From positions 1,798,001 to 1,862,000 of the forward strand of contig NZ_SNWR01000002.1 in the NCBI RefSeq assembly GCF_004362215.1: 64,000 nt of DNA. Direction: 5' to 3'. The position numbers were made by a program, and so were the translations under genes. Source of the stretch: Paractinoplanes brasiliensis. GTDB lineage: Bacteria > Actinomycetota > Actinomycetes > Mycobacteriales > Micromonosporaceae. The notes under the pieces were generated by a model that saw nothing but the letters and a program-made list of their open reading frames with translations, was not told where the DNA came from and did no database searches. Shown in pieces: positions 1 through 8,458 of the stretch; positions within the stretch are counted from its first letter, which is position 1; each line of letters starts with the position of its first letter.

Positions 1-989
1 GGCGCGGCCACCCATTTCTGCTGGGCGCGCAGGTACTTCTCGTTGTCGCCGGGCAGGATGCGGCCGAACTCGTCGAGCCCGGACACGGCGAGGACGTCGC
101 CGTCGGGCAACTCGGCCAGGGTCGGGTACCAGCGGCTCTTGACCATGTCGCCGGTGCGGATGTACTTCTCGGCGACCGGGTCGAACTCGTACGAGGTGTT
201 GTCCCCGCCGTACTCCTGCTTCTCCCGCGTGATCTTGTCGGAGACGCCGTACAGGTTGTTCTTGTCCACGCCGGTCAGGCCCTGGATGGCGTACTGGGCG
301 GGCTTGTCGACGACGGCGGCGTTGCCGGGCAGCATCGCGTCGACCCACACCTCGGCCTCGCCGGCGTGCTGCATCGGGACGCCGGCGTGGACCATCTGCA
401 CCGCGGCGGGCACGGTGACGTCCTCGCGGGTCTCGTAGACGAAACCGGTCGACGACTCGAGGCGGGTGCCCTTGGGGAACGTACGGGGTCCTGCCGTTGC
501 CGACTCGTTCTTGATCTTCATGACGCCGGCCGCGTTGGTGATGTCGCCCTCGAGCACCTCGTAGCTCTTGGTGCCGCCGGCGATGAGCAGGTTGCCGTTG
601 GGCAGGAAGGTGTGCCCGGCGCAGAAGACGTCGGTGGGCGTGGGCACCTCGGTGAAGTCGTCGCCGCGGGGGTCGTACAGAATCGTGCGGAACGTGCCCG
701 CCTCGAAGTTCTCCCGGTTGTTGCCGCTGCCCGCGATGATCAGCACCTTTCCGGTGTTGAGCAGCGCGGCGTGGATGGCGTTGACCTCGAAACCGGCCGG
801 CACGGGCAGGCGCGACCAGTGGCCGTGCCGCTCCTTGTAGGACTGCCGGTTGATCGAATACGTGTGCAGGGCGTCGGCGCCGAACGCGACCATGGGCCGG
901 TTGACCACCACGACCACCGACAGGACGGCGAGGGCGACCAGGCCGCTGCCCAGTCGTCGAGCGAGCGTCGGGCGGGGGCGGGGCTTCAT
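1..989 (-). CDS. glxA: GlxA-like radical copper oxidase (galactose oxidase-like), 3' part outside window
   Basis: This is the N-terminal part (about 329 residues) of a galactose oxidase-like protein; the rest lies beyond the window edge. Residues 12-30 form a hydrophobic signal anchor after a basic N-terminus (MKPRPRP), so the enzyme should sit outside the membrane. Kelch-like blades are visible (LLNTGKVLIIAGSG, FLPNGNLLIAGG). Cys123 in VFCAGHTFL is the likely partner of the Tyr-Cys cofactor of this family; the copper ligands would be in the missing part. The ATG overlaps the stop of the upstream cellulose synthase-like gene (ATGA), so the two are translationally coupled. In Streptomyces the equivalent cslA-glxA pair makes and oxidises a hyphal-tip glycan; the same role here is inferred. 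Confidence 0.85.
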   Translation of the reverse strand, partial: MKPRPRPTLARRLGSGLVALAVLSVVVVVNRPMVAFGADALHTYSINRQSYKERHGHWSRLPVPAGFEVNAIHAALLNTGKVLIIAGSGNNRENFEAGTFRTILYDPRGDDFTEVPTPTDVFCAGHTFLPNGNLLIAGGTKSYEVLEGDITNAAGVMKIKNESATAGPRTFPKGTRLESSTGFVYETREDVTVPAAVQMVHAGVPMQHAGEAEVWVDAMLPGNAAVVDKPAQYAIQGLTGVDKNNLYGVSDKITREKQEYGGDNTSYEFDPVAEKYIRTGDMVKSRWYPTLAELPDGDVLAVSGLDEFGRILPGDNEKYLRAQQKWVAA

Positions 990-2680
990 GCGTACGTCTC
1001 CACGGGTTCTTCGATTTTCGCAAGGGGGGTGACGGGGACCGGCCGGCGTCTCGCGGCGAGCCGGAGGACGGGCGGCGTGAGGCAGATGACGACGTTGAGG
1101 GCGGGCCACAGCCACATGAACCCGTCGACGTGCCCGGCGAACGGCGCGGCGATCAGCAGGACGGCGTAGAACGCGGCCCAGCGCAACCCGTGCTTGAACG
1201 TCGTGACCCGGTCCGGGCTGGCCGACTCGCCCTTGGGGGTGACCACGAAGCGGGCGGGCCGGCGCAGCACCGCCGACACGAACGCGGACACGTAGACCGG
1301 CGTCGACAGCGTCGAGACGAGCATTCCGGCCAGGCCCGACGAGCCCGCCTCCTCGTGCGGGCTGACGTTGTGCCGGCGGTTCCACAGGTAGAGCAGGAAC
1401 TGGAAGAGCGCGGCGTCGACGTACAGCATCAGCCAGACCTGCTGCGGCACCTGCACGCCCTTGGCGCCGAGCAGCAGATAGCAGGTGGCGTTGATCGCGC
1501 CCAGCAGCCAGGCCAGCGCGGTCAGCGGGTAGTACGACATGAGCAGCCCGTAGAAGAGCGTGCGGCGGGCGCCGAGCCGCCGGGCGGTCGGCCAGAACTT
1601 GGTCACGGCCACCTCGTCGGTGCCGCGTGACCACCGGTACTGCTGGCTGAAGTAGTCGGTCCACGACGACGGGCCCTCGCCCACGGCCAGCACGTCCGGG
1701 GTGTAGACGGAACGCCAGCCGGCGGAGTGCAGGGCGAGGCTGGTCGCCATGTCCTCGGTGATCGAGTCCTGGATGCCGCCGATCTCGCGCAGGGCCTGAA
1801 TCCGTACGGCGTTGTTGGTGCCCACCAGCATGGCCGCGCCGAACCGGTTGCCGGCCCGCTGCAGCAGCGAGTGGAACAGGTACTGCTGCGACTCGGCCCA
1901 GCGGGTCACCACGTTGTCGTAGTTGCCGTAGATCTGCGGCCCGACGACGAACGCCACCTTCGGGTCGTGGAAGTAGCCCAGCAGCCGCTCGCAGAAGTTG
2001 GGCAGCGGCACGTGGTCGGGGTCGACCGAGACGAACACGTCGTAGTCGTCGCCGTGGACCTCGACCCACGAGTTGTAGTTGCCGTGCTTGGTCCTGGCCT
2101 TGAACGCGCCCGATCCGGTGTTGAACTCGGCCCGCCCCTTGCGGGTGAAGTGCCGCACCTCGAGGCGCTCGCACATGGCCTTGACCTCGTCGTCGTCGCC
2201 CTCGTCGAGCAGCCAGACGTCGTACGGGCCCGGGTGGCGCACCTTCGTGGCGGCGGCCAGGGTGCGCTCGACCATGGCGATCGGCTCCTTGCCGGGCACG
2301 ATCGTGGTCAGGAACGCGACGCGCAGCTCAGGGTCGGGCGTGAGCGGCTGGGGGTCGCGGGCCCAGATCGTGGCCAGGCACAGCGTGACCACGTTGACCA
2401 GGCGGAACACCTCGATCAGCAGGGTCGCGACGATCATGAACCAGGTCGCGGCGTGCAGGGCCGGGTGCAGCGCGCGGTCGGGCACCGCGACCGAGCTGAG
2501 CAGCCAGGCGACGAAGGTGGCCTCGAACGCGAACGCGAACACGGTGATCGCCACGTTGCCGACCGGCCGGCGGCCCCGCAGGCGCCGCATGGCGGTCGGC
2601 CCGGGCTCGTCGGGCGGGGGCACAGCCGGCCCGGCGAGGCCGCTGTAGGCGTCGTAGTCGTACGGGGGCGCGGGGATCAC
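986..2680 (-). CDS. cslA: Cellulose synthase-like family 2 glycosyltransferase (CslA-like)
   Basis: A membrane family 2 glycosyltransferase of about 564 residues. It has two N-terminal membrane segments, a cytosolic catalytic domain with the processive GT2 signatures (VSVDPDHVP, the TED of SITEDMATS and the QQYRWSRG form of QxxRW), then several C-terminal membrane segments. It should polymerise a beta-glucan and extrude it for oxidation by the coupled GlxA-like enzyme downstream. I prefer the GTG at 2680 because GAGGA precedes it by a few bases. The frame is open to an ATG at 2767, but that start has no ribosome binding site and would add 29 basic, non-hydrophobic residues. Confidence 0.88.
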   Translation of the reverse strand: MIPAPPYDYDAYSGLAGPAVPPPDEPGPTAMRRLRGRRPVGNVAITVFAFAFEATFVAWLLSSVAVPDRALHPALHAATWFMIVATLLIEVFRLVNVVTLCLATIWARDPQPLTPDPELRVAFLTTIVPGKEPIAMVERTLAAATKVRHPGPYDVWLLDEGDDDEVKAMCERLEVRHFTRKGRAEFNTGSGAFKARTKHGNYNSWVEVHGDDYDVFVSVDPDHVPLPNFCERLLGYFHDPKVAFVVGPQIYGNYDNVVTRWAESQQYLFHSLLQRAGNRFGAAMLVGTNNAVRIQALREIGGIQDSITEDMATSLALHSAGWRSVYTPDVLAVGEGPSSWTDYFSQQYRWSRGTDEVAVTKFWPTARRLGARRTLFYGLLMSYYPLTALAWLLGAINATCYLLLGAKGVQVPQQVWLMLYVDAALFQFLLYLWNRRHNVSPHEEAGSSGLAGMLVSTLSTPVYVSAFVSAVLRRPARFVVTPKGESASPDRVTTFKHGLRWAAFYAVLLIAAPFAGHVDGFMWLWPALNVVICLTPPVLRLAARRRPVPVTPLAKIEEPVETYA

Positions 2681-2885
2681 GAGCTTCCTCGTCCTCTCGA
2701 CGACAATGACCCTCCGTAATTTCGACCGACATCGTCCCGCAACCCGGCCGAAATAACTGTGTGTCATTGCCGCAACGTGCTACTGGCGTCTGACCAGCGT
2801 CAATAGTGAACGCAGATGTAACTGGCTGTCGCACAGTAACGAGGAGCGGAGAAGCGCGTGGACCGCTGTGATCAACTTCACGGTT

Positions 2886-2899
2886 ACATTAAGTAATGT
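2886..2899. promoter_or_regulatory. Palindrome ACATTAAGTAATGT upstream of cslA-glxA
   Basis: Perfect 6-bp arms (ACATTA/TAATGT) around a 2-bp centre form an AT-rich island in a GC-rich spacer. It lies about 200 bp upstream of cslA, just past the terminator of the preceding gene. It may be an operator for the cslA-glxA promoter; no cognate regulator is identifiable. Confidence 0.35.
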
Positions 2900-2914
2900 C
2901 GGGGAGCAAAGGGA

Positions 2915-2943
2915 AGGGCCGGGCATTTGCCGTGCCCGGCCCT
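2915..2943 (-). terminator. Intrinsic terminator-like hairpin after the sugar dehydrogenase gene
   Basis: A perfect 11-bp stem (AGGGCCGGGCA/TGCCCGGCCCT) with a 7-base loop lies 12 bp beyond the stop of the lipoprotein gene at 2956. There is no long T tract, which is normal for actinomycete terminators. It separates that gene from cslA-glxA on the same strand. Confidence 0.7.
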
Positions 2944-2955
2944 GGCCTTCGCAGA

Positions 2956-4218
2956 TCAGGACGAGGTGACGCGATAAATCACCCCGGCCAGGTCGTCACT
3001 GACGTAAATGCCGCCATCCGGACCCCGCACCGCCATCACCGGCCGGCCCCACCGCGATCCGTCCGTGCGCTGGAACCCGGTGAGCAACGTCTGCTGCGGG
3101 CCCAGCGTGCCGTCGCGCCACGCGAAGAACGAGACCTCGGGCGGCCGGGGCGGCCGGCGGTTCCAGGAGCCATGGATGCCGGCCAGCGCGCCGTCGCCGT
3201 ACCCGCCCGGAAGGTCCGCGGCGAAGGACAGGCCCAGCGGCGCCGAGTGCGCGCCCATGCCCTGCTCGGACGGCTTGAGCCGGGAGCAGTCGAGCTTGTC
3301 GCCGTCCGGGTTGGTCTGCACGTCCCGGACGAACGGGCGGCCGGTGTAGCTGATCTCGCCGTTGCCCAGGTCGGGGTCGGGGTTGCAGTACGGCCAGCCC
3401 AGATCGCGGCCCGGGGTGAGCAATGCCAGCGGTTCGAGCGGGTGGTCGTTGACGTACGCCGTCTCGACCTCGCCGTTCTCCGGGTTCGCGATGTTGTCCC
3501 GGTGATTGACGGCCGTCCACACACCGCCGTCGGGGTCGATCGCGAGCCCGGTGCCGTTGCGGACGCCACGCGCGAACGTCTCGGCCGGTTTGCCCTTCTC
3601 GGCACGCAGGATCGACGCCCGTTCGGGCCGGGCGTCACGGTCCTCGGCCGAGATGTTGCCGGTCGAGCCGATCGAGACGTAGACCGAACCGTCCTTGCCC
3701 ACGGCCACGCTCTTGAGCGCGTGCGCGTACTTGCCGCCCAGCTCGGGGCTCTTGTCGTCGGGCAGGTCGCCGATCACGACCCGCTTGCCGCCGGCCTCGC
3801 CCGCCGCGTACGCGTAAGCAACGACCTGATTGCTCTCGGCCACGTAGAGGGTGTCGCCCTCGAAGGCCAGCCCGTGCGGCTGGTTCAACCCCTCGACCAG
3901 TGGCCGCGACCGCCCCTGGGCATCGAGAACGAGCACGTCGCCCGACTCGGGGCGGGACACCAGCAGACGCTTGTCCGGCGTCCAGGCCAGCAGCCGCGCC
4001 CCCGGCACCCGCGCCCACACGCTGACCGTCCAGCCCGGCGGCGCCTGCACGGGATCGTTGCCGCCACCGCGTACCCGCGTCTCGACCAGGGCCGGCACCG
4101 TCGCGGCGGCCGACGCCGGCACCGTCTGCTTCGGCGCCGGGACCGGCTCGTCGGCCGAGCAGGCGGTCACGCCGGCCAGCAGCCCCGCGGCCACCGCCAC
4201 TCGCACGATCGTTCTCAT
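2956..4218 (-). CDS. Secreted PQQ-dependent sugar (sorbosone/glucose) dehydrogenase-like lipoprotein
   Basis: About 420 residues of the soluble aldose/sorbosone dehydrogenase beta-propeller family. The N-terminus is a lipoprotein signal with the lipobox ending VTAC, so the protein should be anchored outside the membrane. Family motifs are present: LNQPHGLAF with the conserved His near the sugar and PQQ site, VRNGTGLAID, GWPYCNPD, and the C-terminal IYVSDDLAGVIYRV. Substrate and cofactor are inferred from the family. The ATG at 4218 has GGGAG five bases upstream; the GTG two codons earlier overlaps that site. The gene is monocistronic and ends at a strong hairpin. Confidence 0.8.
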   Translation of the reverse strand: MRTIVRVAVAAGLLAGVTACSADEPVPAPKQTVPASAAATVPALVETRVRGGGNDPVQAPPGWTVSVWARVPGARLLAWTPDKRLLVSRPESGDVLVLDAQGRSRPLVEGLNQPHGLAFEGDTLYVAESNQVVAYAYAAGEAGGKRVVIGDLPDDKSPELGGKYAHALKSVAVGKDGSVYVSIGSTGNISAEDRDARPERASILRAEKGKPAETFARGVRNGTGLAIDPDGGVWTAVNHRDNIANPENGEVETAYVNDHPLEPLALLTPGRDLGWPYCNPDPDLGNGEISYTGRPFVRDVQTNPDGDKLDCSRLKPSEQGMGAHSAPLGLSFAADLPGGYGDGALAGIHGSWNRRPPRPPEVSFFAWRDGTLGPQQTLLTGFQRTDGSRWGRPVMAVRGPDGGIYVSDDLAGVIYRVTSS

Positions 4219-4228
4219 CCGCACTCCC

Positions 4229-4669
4229 TTACCCCGGTTCCGCCTCTTCGAAGACGAGCAGTGTCCGCGTGTTGACGACGCCCGGCATCCCCTGGATCTC
4301 GTCGAGCACCAGCCGGCCCAGCGCCGCGTTGTCCTCGGCGCGGACCAGCATGATCACGTCGAACTCGCCGCCGACCAGCGCGATGTGCACGACGCCGGGC
4401 AGCGCGCGCAGCCGCTCGGCCACGTCGCGCCACTCGGCCTGGTTCAGGTTCACCGTCACGTACGCCGTGGTCTGCAGACCCGCCGCAACCGGGTCTACGT
4501 CCGCGCGGAAGCCGCGGATCACTTTCGCCGTCCGGAGCCGTTCGACCCGGGCGTACGCGTTGGCGCGCGAGATGTGCAGCCGCTCGGCCAGCGTGCGCAT
4601 CGAGAGCCGGCCGTCGCGGGTGAGCTCGGCCAGGATCTGCCGGTCGATGTCGTCCAGAGCACCGGCCAC
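4229..4669 (-). CDS. Lrp/AsnC family transcriptional regulator (BkdR-like position)
   Basis: A 146-residue feast/famine regulator. Residues 5-45 carry the N-terminal helix-turn-helix (DDIDRQILAELTRDGRLSMR, then LAERLHISRANAYARVERL), followed by the RAM ligand-binding domain (ALPGVVHIALVGGEFDVIMLV). The GTG at 4669 has GGAG five bases upstream and gives the usual family length; the upstream extension of 31 residues in the open frame looks non-coding. It is divergent from the 2-oxoacid dehydrogenase operon. Lrp-type BkdR proteins control branched-chain dehydrogenase genes in Streptomyces and Pseudomonas, so it probably controls this operon and itself. Confidence 0.85.
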   Translation of the reverse strand: MAGALDDIDRQILAELTRDGRLSMRTLAERLHISRANAYARVERLRTAKVIRGFRADVDPVAAGLQTTAYVTVNLNQAEWRDVAERLRALPGVVHIALVGGEFDVIMLVRAEDNAALGRLVLDEIQGMPGVVNTRTLLVFEEAEPG

Positions 4670-4757
4670 TTGTCTCCACCACCCGTCCCCAGCGCCTTGA
4701 TCACTGGACGATCGGCATTCGCACGAGGCTAACCGACGTACATCTTCTCGGTTTTCC

Positions 4758-4801
4758 GGCAACGCTGGAATCCAAATGGCAACGCTACGAGCATGACGTC
4801 A
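4758..4801. promoter_or_regulatory. Direct repeats and TGACGTCA palindrome in the divergent regulator/dehydrogenase promoter region
   Basis: GGCAACGCT occurs at 4758-4766 and again at 4778-4786, a 20-bp spacing of two helical turns that suits an Lrp-type oligomer. The palindrome TGACGTCA (4794-4801) runs into the ATG of the E1 alpha gene, which has no clear Shine-Dalgarno sequence, so its message may be leaderless. Operator function is inferred. Confidence 0.4.
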
Positions 4802-5883
4802 TGACAGGTGACGCACACCACCTTCTGCCCACCGGCAACCCCGTGACCCTGATCGGCGCCGACGGCCACCCCGTCGCCGACTCCGGCCGCGTCTTCCCGT
4901 CCGACGCCGAGCTGCGGCAGGCCCTGGCCGCCCTGATCGTCGCCCGCCGGCTCAACGATCAGGCGTACGCCCTCGTCCGGCAGGGCCGGCTGGCGGTCTA
5001 CCCGTCCTCGCACGGGCAGGAGGCCTGCCAGGTCGCCGCCGCCCAGGTGCTCGACGACGGCGACTGGCTGTTCCCCACCTACCGCGACACCGTGGCCGTG
5101 GTCGGCCGCGGCGTCGACCCGGTCGAGGCGCTGACCCTGCTCAAAGGCGACTGGCACTGCGGCTGGGACCCGTACGAGCATCGGGTCGCCCCGCACGCCA
5201 CACCCCTGGCCACCCAGCTTCCGCACGCGGTCGGGGTGGCCCACGCCGCCCGCCTGCGCGGCGAGCCGACCGTGGTGATGGCGTTGTGCGGAGACGGCGG
5301 CACCAGCGAGGGCGACTTCCACGAGGCGCTGAACTTCGCCGCCGTGCTCAAGGCGCCGGTGGTGTTCCTGATCCAGAACAACGAGTACGCGATCAGCGTG
5401 CCGCTCGCCCGGCAGACCGCCGCGCCGTCACTGGCGTACAAGGGCATCGGCTACGGCGTCCCCGGCGAACGGGTCGACGGCAACGACGTGGCCGCGCTGC
5501 TGACCGTGCTGGGTGAGGCGGTCGCGCGGGCCCGCGGAGGCGAGGGGCCGCAGCTGGTCGAGGCGCACACGTACCGGATGCACGCACACACCAACGCCGA
5601 CGACGCCACCCGCTACCGCACGGACGCCGAGGTGGCGGCGTGGGTGGAACGGGATCCCGTCACCCGCCTCGAAAAACACCTCGCGCTGCCCGACACGGAG
5701 ATGTCCGACATGCACGAGGAGGCCTCGCGGGTCGCGGCCCGGCTGCGCGACGGCCTCAACCAGGACATCACCCCCGAGCCGGCGCGGCTGTTCGAGCACG
5801 TCTACGCCACGCCGACACCGCAGCTGCGGGAACAACAGGCCCGGCTCGCCGACGAGCTCGCCCGGGAAGGAGCGGTGGCATGA
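4801..5883 (+). CDS. bkdA: 2-oxoacid (branched-chain/pyruvate) dehydrogenase E1 component, alpha subunit
   Basis: A 360-residue thiamine diphosphate-dependent E1 alpha subunit. The ThDP/Mg motif runs from GDGGTSEGDFHEALNF to the QNNEYAIS asparagine, and the YRMHAHTNADDATRYRT loop near the C-terminus is typical of the family. With E1 beta it decarboxylates a 2-oxoacid and passes the acyl group to E2. The neighbouring Lrp regulator favours branched-chain oxoacids, but pyruvate cannot be excluded from sequence alone. Its stop overlaps the E1 beta start by four bases. No ribosome binding site is evident. Confidence 0.88.
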   Translation: MTGDAHHLLPTGNPVTLIGADGHPVADSGRVFPSDAELRQALAALIVARRLNDQAYALVRQGRLAVYPSSHGQEACQVAAAQVLDDGDWLFPTYRDTVAVVGRGVDPVEALTLLKGDWHCGWDPYEHRVAPHATPLATQLPHAVGVAHAARLRGEPTVVMALCGDGGTSEGDFHEALNFAAVLKAPVVFLIQNNEYAISVPLARQTAAPSLAYKGIGYGVPGERVDGNDVAALLTVLGEAVARARGGEGPQLVEAHTYRMHAHTNADDATRYRTDAEVAAWVERDPVTRLEKHLALPDTEMSDMHEEASRVAARLRDGLNQDITPEPARLFEHVYATPTPQLREQQARLADELAREGAVA

Positions 5884-6863
5884 CGCACGAGAAGCTGACC
5901 ATGGCGCAGGCGCTCAACCGGGCGCTGCGCGACGCCATGAGCGAGGACGACAGCGTGGTCGTGTTCGGCGAGGACGTCGGGCCGCTCGGCGGGGTCTTCC
6001 GCGTCACCGACGGGCTGACCGCCGAGTTCGGCGAGAACCGGTGCTTCGACACGCCGCTGGCCGAGTCCGGCATCGTCGGCGTGGCGGTCGGGATGGCGAT
6101 GAACGGCATGCGCCCGGTCGTCGAGATGCAGTTCGACGCGTTCGCCTACCCCGCCTTCGAGCAGATCGTCAGCCACGTCGCGAAGATGCGCAACCGCACA
6201 CTGGGCCGGGTCGCGCTGCCCCTGGTCATCAGGATCCCGTACGCCGGCGGCATCGGCGGCGTCGAGCACCACTGCGACTCGTCCGAGTCCTACTACGCCC
6301 ACACGCCCGGCCTGCACGTGGTCGCGCCGGCGACGCCCGGGGACGCGTACGGGCTGCTGCGGGAGTCGATCGCCGCACCCGACCCGGTCGTGTTCCTGGA
6401 ACCCAAGAAGCTGTACTGGGCCAAGGAGGAAGTCGCGCTGCGGCCGTCGGAGATGATCGGACGGGCGGTCGTGCGCCGCGAGGGCGCCGACGCGACGCTG
6501 ATCGCGTACGGGCCCAGTGTGGCCGTGGCGCTCGAGGCGGCCGAGGTCGCCGACCGCGAAGGCCGCAGCCTGCAGGTGGTGGACCTGCGCTCGATCGTGC
6601 CGTTCGACGACGAAACGGTGTGCGCGGCGGTGCGCTCGACCGGGCGGGCCGTGGTGGTGGCCGAGGCGTCCGGGTTCGCCAGTGTCTCGTCCGAGATCGC
6701 CGCCCGGGTCACCGAACAGTGCTTCCACCACCTGGCAGCCCCGATCCGGCGGGTCACCGGGTTCGACATCCCGTACCCGCCGCCGAAGTACGAGCACCTG
6801 CACCTGCCCGGCGTCGACCGGGTGCTGGACGCCGTCGACGACCTGCAGTGGGAGGACTCGTGA
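5880..6863 (+). CDS. bkdB: 2-oxoacid dehydrogenase E1 component, beta subunit
   Basis: A 327-residue E1 beta subunit with the family's N-terminal block (MAQALNRALRDAMSEDDSVV, then VFGEDVGPLGGVFRVT), the PLAESGIVGVAVGMAMNG segment and the C-terminal VTGFDIPYPPPKYEH block. The ATG at 5880 overlaps the E1 alpha stop (ATGA) and follows GGAAGGAG. A longer frame upstream runs inside the alpha gene and was not used. It completes the heterotetrameric E1 and is coupled to E2 downstream. Confidence 0.9.
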   Translation: MTHEKLTMAQALNRALRDAMSEDDSVVVFGEDVGPLGGVFRVTDGLTAEFGENRCFDTPLAESGIVGVAVGMAMNGMRPVVEMQFDAFAYPAFEQIVSHVAKMRNRTLGRVALPLVIRIPYAGGIGGVEHHCDSSESYYAHTPGLHVVAPATPGDAYGLLRESIAAPDPVVFLEPKKLYWAKEEVALRPSEMIGRAVVRREGADATLIAYGPSVAVALEAAEVADREGRSLQVVDLRSIVPFDDETVCAAVRSTGRAVVVAEASGFASVSSEIAARVTEQCFHHLAAPIRRVTGFDIPYPPPKYEHLHLPGVDRVLDAVDDLQWEDS

Positions 6864-8185
6864 GCGAGCAGGTCTTCACGCTGCCCGACCTGGGCGAGGG
6901 CCTGACCGAGGCCGAGGTCGTGCGGTGGCTCGTCGCCGAGGGCGAGAACGTGGCGGTGGACCAGCCCGTCGTCGAGGTGGAGACGGCCAAATCCCTGGTC
7001 GAGGTGCCCACCCCGTACGCGGGGAAGGTGTGCGCCCGCCACGCGCCGGAAGGTTCGGTCCTCGAAGTGGGCAAGCCGCTCCTGACGGTGTCGCTGGACG
7101 AGTCGGCGGGCGAGCAGTACCGCGCGGAGGAGCGGGCCGGGTCGGGCAACGTGCTGATCGGCTACGGAACGGCGGGCGCCTCGTCTGCTCCAGCGCGTCG
7201 CCGTCGCCCCCGTACGGGGCCGGCCGTGGTGAAGACCGCACCGGTCGAGCATCGGGTCCCGCGGGTGGTGTCGCCTCTGGTGCGGCGGCTGGCCCGTGAG
7301 GGCGGCGTGGACCTGCGATCCCTCGCCGGGAGCGGGGTGGACGGGCTGATCGTGCGCGCCGATGTGCAGCGGGCTCTGGCGGTCGGGACTCCGGCCCTCG
7401 CCCCGGCTCCGGGCTCAATTCCGGGCTCGGCTCCGGGCTCGATTCCGGGCTCGGCTCCGGGCTCGGCTCCGGGCTCGGCTCCGGGCTCGGCTCCGGGCTC
7501 GGCTCCGGGCTCGGCTCCGGGTGAGCGGCGGATCCCGTTCAGTGGCTTCCGCAAGGCCGTGTCGACGGCGCTGACCCGCAGCCGGGCCGAGATTCCCGAG
7601 GCCACGGTCTGGGTCGACGTCGACGCCACCCGGCTGTGGGAGCTGCGCGAAGCCACCCGGCCCGGCCCCGGGATCCTGGCCTACCTGGCCCGCTTCACGG
7701 TCGCGGCGCTGCGCGAATACCCGGTGCTCAACGCGAGGGTGGACACCGAACGGCAGGAGATCGTGCAGCTGGACCGCATCGATCTCGGCATCGCCGTACA
7801 GGGAAACCGGGGTTTGGTCGTGCCCGCGGTCACCGACGCCGGCGCCCTGACCACGGCGGGTCTCGACGCGGAGATCCGCCGGGTGACCGAAAGCGCGCGG
7901 CAGGGCACGGTGCTCGGCAACGGCACGTTCACGCTGAACAACTACGGCGGTTTCCGGGTCGACGGAAGCGCCGCCATCATCAACCACCCGCAGGTGGCGA
8001 TCCTCGGTTTCGGCCGCATCCTCGACCGGCCCTGGGTCGTCGACGGGGCCATCCGCGTCCGGAAGATCACGCAGATGAGCTTCGTCTTCGACCACCGGGT
8101 ATGCGACGGCGCCACGGCGGCGGGCTTCATGCGCAGCGTCGCCGACGCCATCGAGGACCCGGCCTCCGCCATCGCCCGCCTGTGA
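6860..8185 (+). CDS. bkdC: Dihydrolipoyl acyltransferase (E2) of the 2-oxoacid dehydrogenase complex
   Basis: A 441-residue E2. Residues 1-80 are one lipoyl domain with the lipoylated Lys in VETAKSLVEV. A peripheral subunit-binding domain follows (RVVSPLVRRLAREGGVDLR to VRADVQRAL). Next comes a linker of PGSA/PGSI repeats, then the catalytic domain with the DHRVCDG active-site motif near the C-terminus. The GTG at 6860 overlaps the E1 beta stop and follows GGAGG. No E3 gene is in the window, so lipoamide dehydrogenase must come from elsewhere. The linker repeat is unusual in being almost perfectly periodic in DNA. Confidence 0.9.
   Translation: MSEQVFTLPDLGEGLTEAEVVRWLVAEGENVAVDQPVVEVETAKSLVEVPTPYAGKVCARHAPEGSVLEVGKPLLTVSLDESAGEQYRAEERAGSGNVLIGYGTAGASSAPARRRRPRTGPAVVKTAPVEHRVPRVVSPLVRRLAREGGVDLRSLAGSGVDGLIVRADVQRALAVGTPALAPAPGSIPGSAPGSIPGSAPGSAPGSAPGSAPGSAPGSAPGERRIPFSGFRKAVSTALTRSRAEIPEATVWVDVDATRLWELREATRPGPGILAYLARFTVAALREYPVLNARVDTERQEIVQLDRIDLGIAVQGNRGLVVPAVTDAGALTTAGLDAEIRRVTESARQGTVLGNGTFTLNNYGGFRVDGSAAIINHPQVAILGFGRILDRPWVVDGAIRVRKITQMSFVFDHRVCDGATAAGFMRSVADAIEDPASAIARL
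7404..7520 (+). repeat. 12-bp in-frame minisatellite encoding the E2 PGSA linker
   Basis: About nine to ten tandem copies of a 12-bp unit (CCGGGCTCGGCT with minor variants) encode Pro-Gly-Ser-Ala/Ile repeats. E2 linkers are normally Ala/Pro-rich and flexible, so the repeat is tolerated. Its near identity suggests recent slippage expansion. Confidence 0.9.
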
Positions 8186-8249
8186 CGGCGCCATTTCTCA
8201 GCTCGCTGAGCACCCGGTCGGCCGGCCCTCTGACAGAGATGATGTTTGT

Positions 8250-8334
8250 GAGCACCTCCCGCCGAGGTTTGACCCACCCTCTGACTGACTTCGGGTCCTT
8301 AACGGGATTTGTCGGCCTCGATCGGGAGGTGCTC
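8250..8334 (+). ncRNA. Candidate IS110 bridge-RNA stem in the non-coding left end
   Basis: A perfect 12-bp inverted repeat, GAGCACCTCCCG (8250-8261) and CGGGAGGTGCTC (8323-8334), continues after a 2-base bulge as five further pairs (8263-8267 with 8316-8320). It encloses a loop of about 48 bases. IS110-group elements encode a structured bridge RNA in the non-coding end upstream of the transposase, and this hairpin is in that position. The RNA itself and its target and donor loops are inferred. Confidence 0.35.
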
Positions 8335-8458
8335 GTGCACTCATCAGGCGTGGCGTTGTGACTTCATAGGAGCCTGGCCAGAGGCCCCATCTCTGTCTTG
8401 TCCGCGTTGCCCGGCTGGTGCGTGCCGCCCTGCCCCAGTCACGAACGACAGGACGACG

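Noticed and set aside
2328..2834. Alternative frame overlapping the start of the cslA gene
   Set aside because: Arg/Ala-rich shadow translation; the GT2 frame has clear family motifs.
8186..8458. CRISPR-like structure considered for the inverted repeats upstream of the IS110 gene
   Set aside because: There is only one pair of inverted repeats, no regular spacers and no cas genes.
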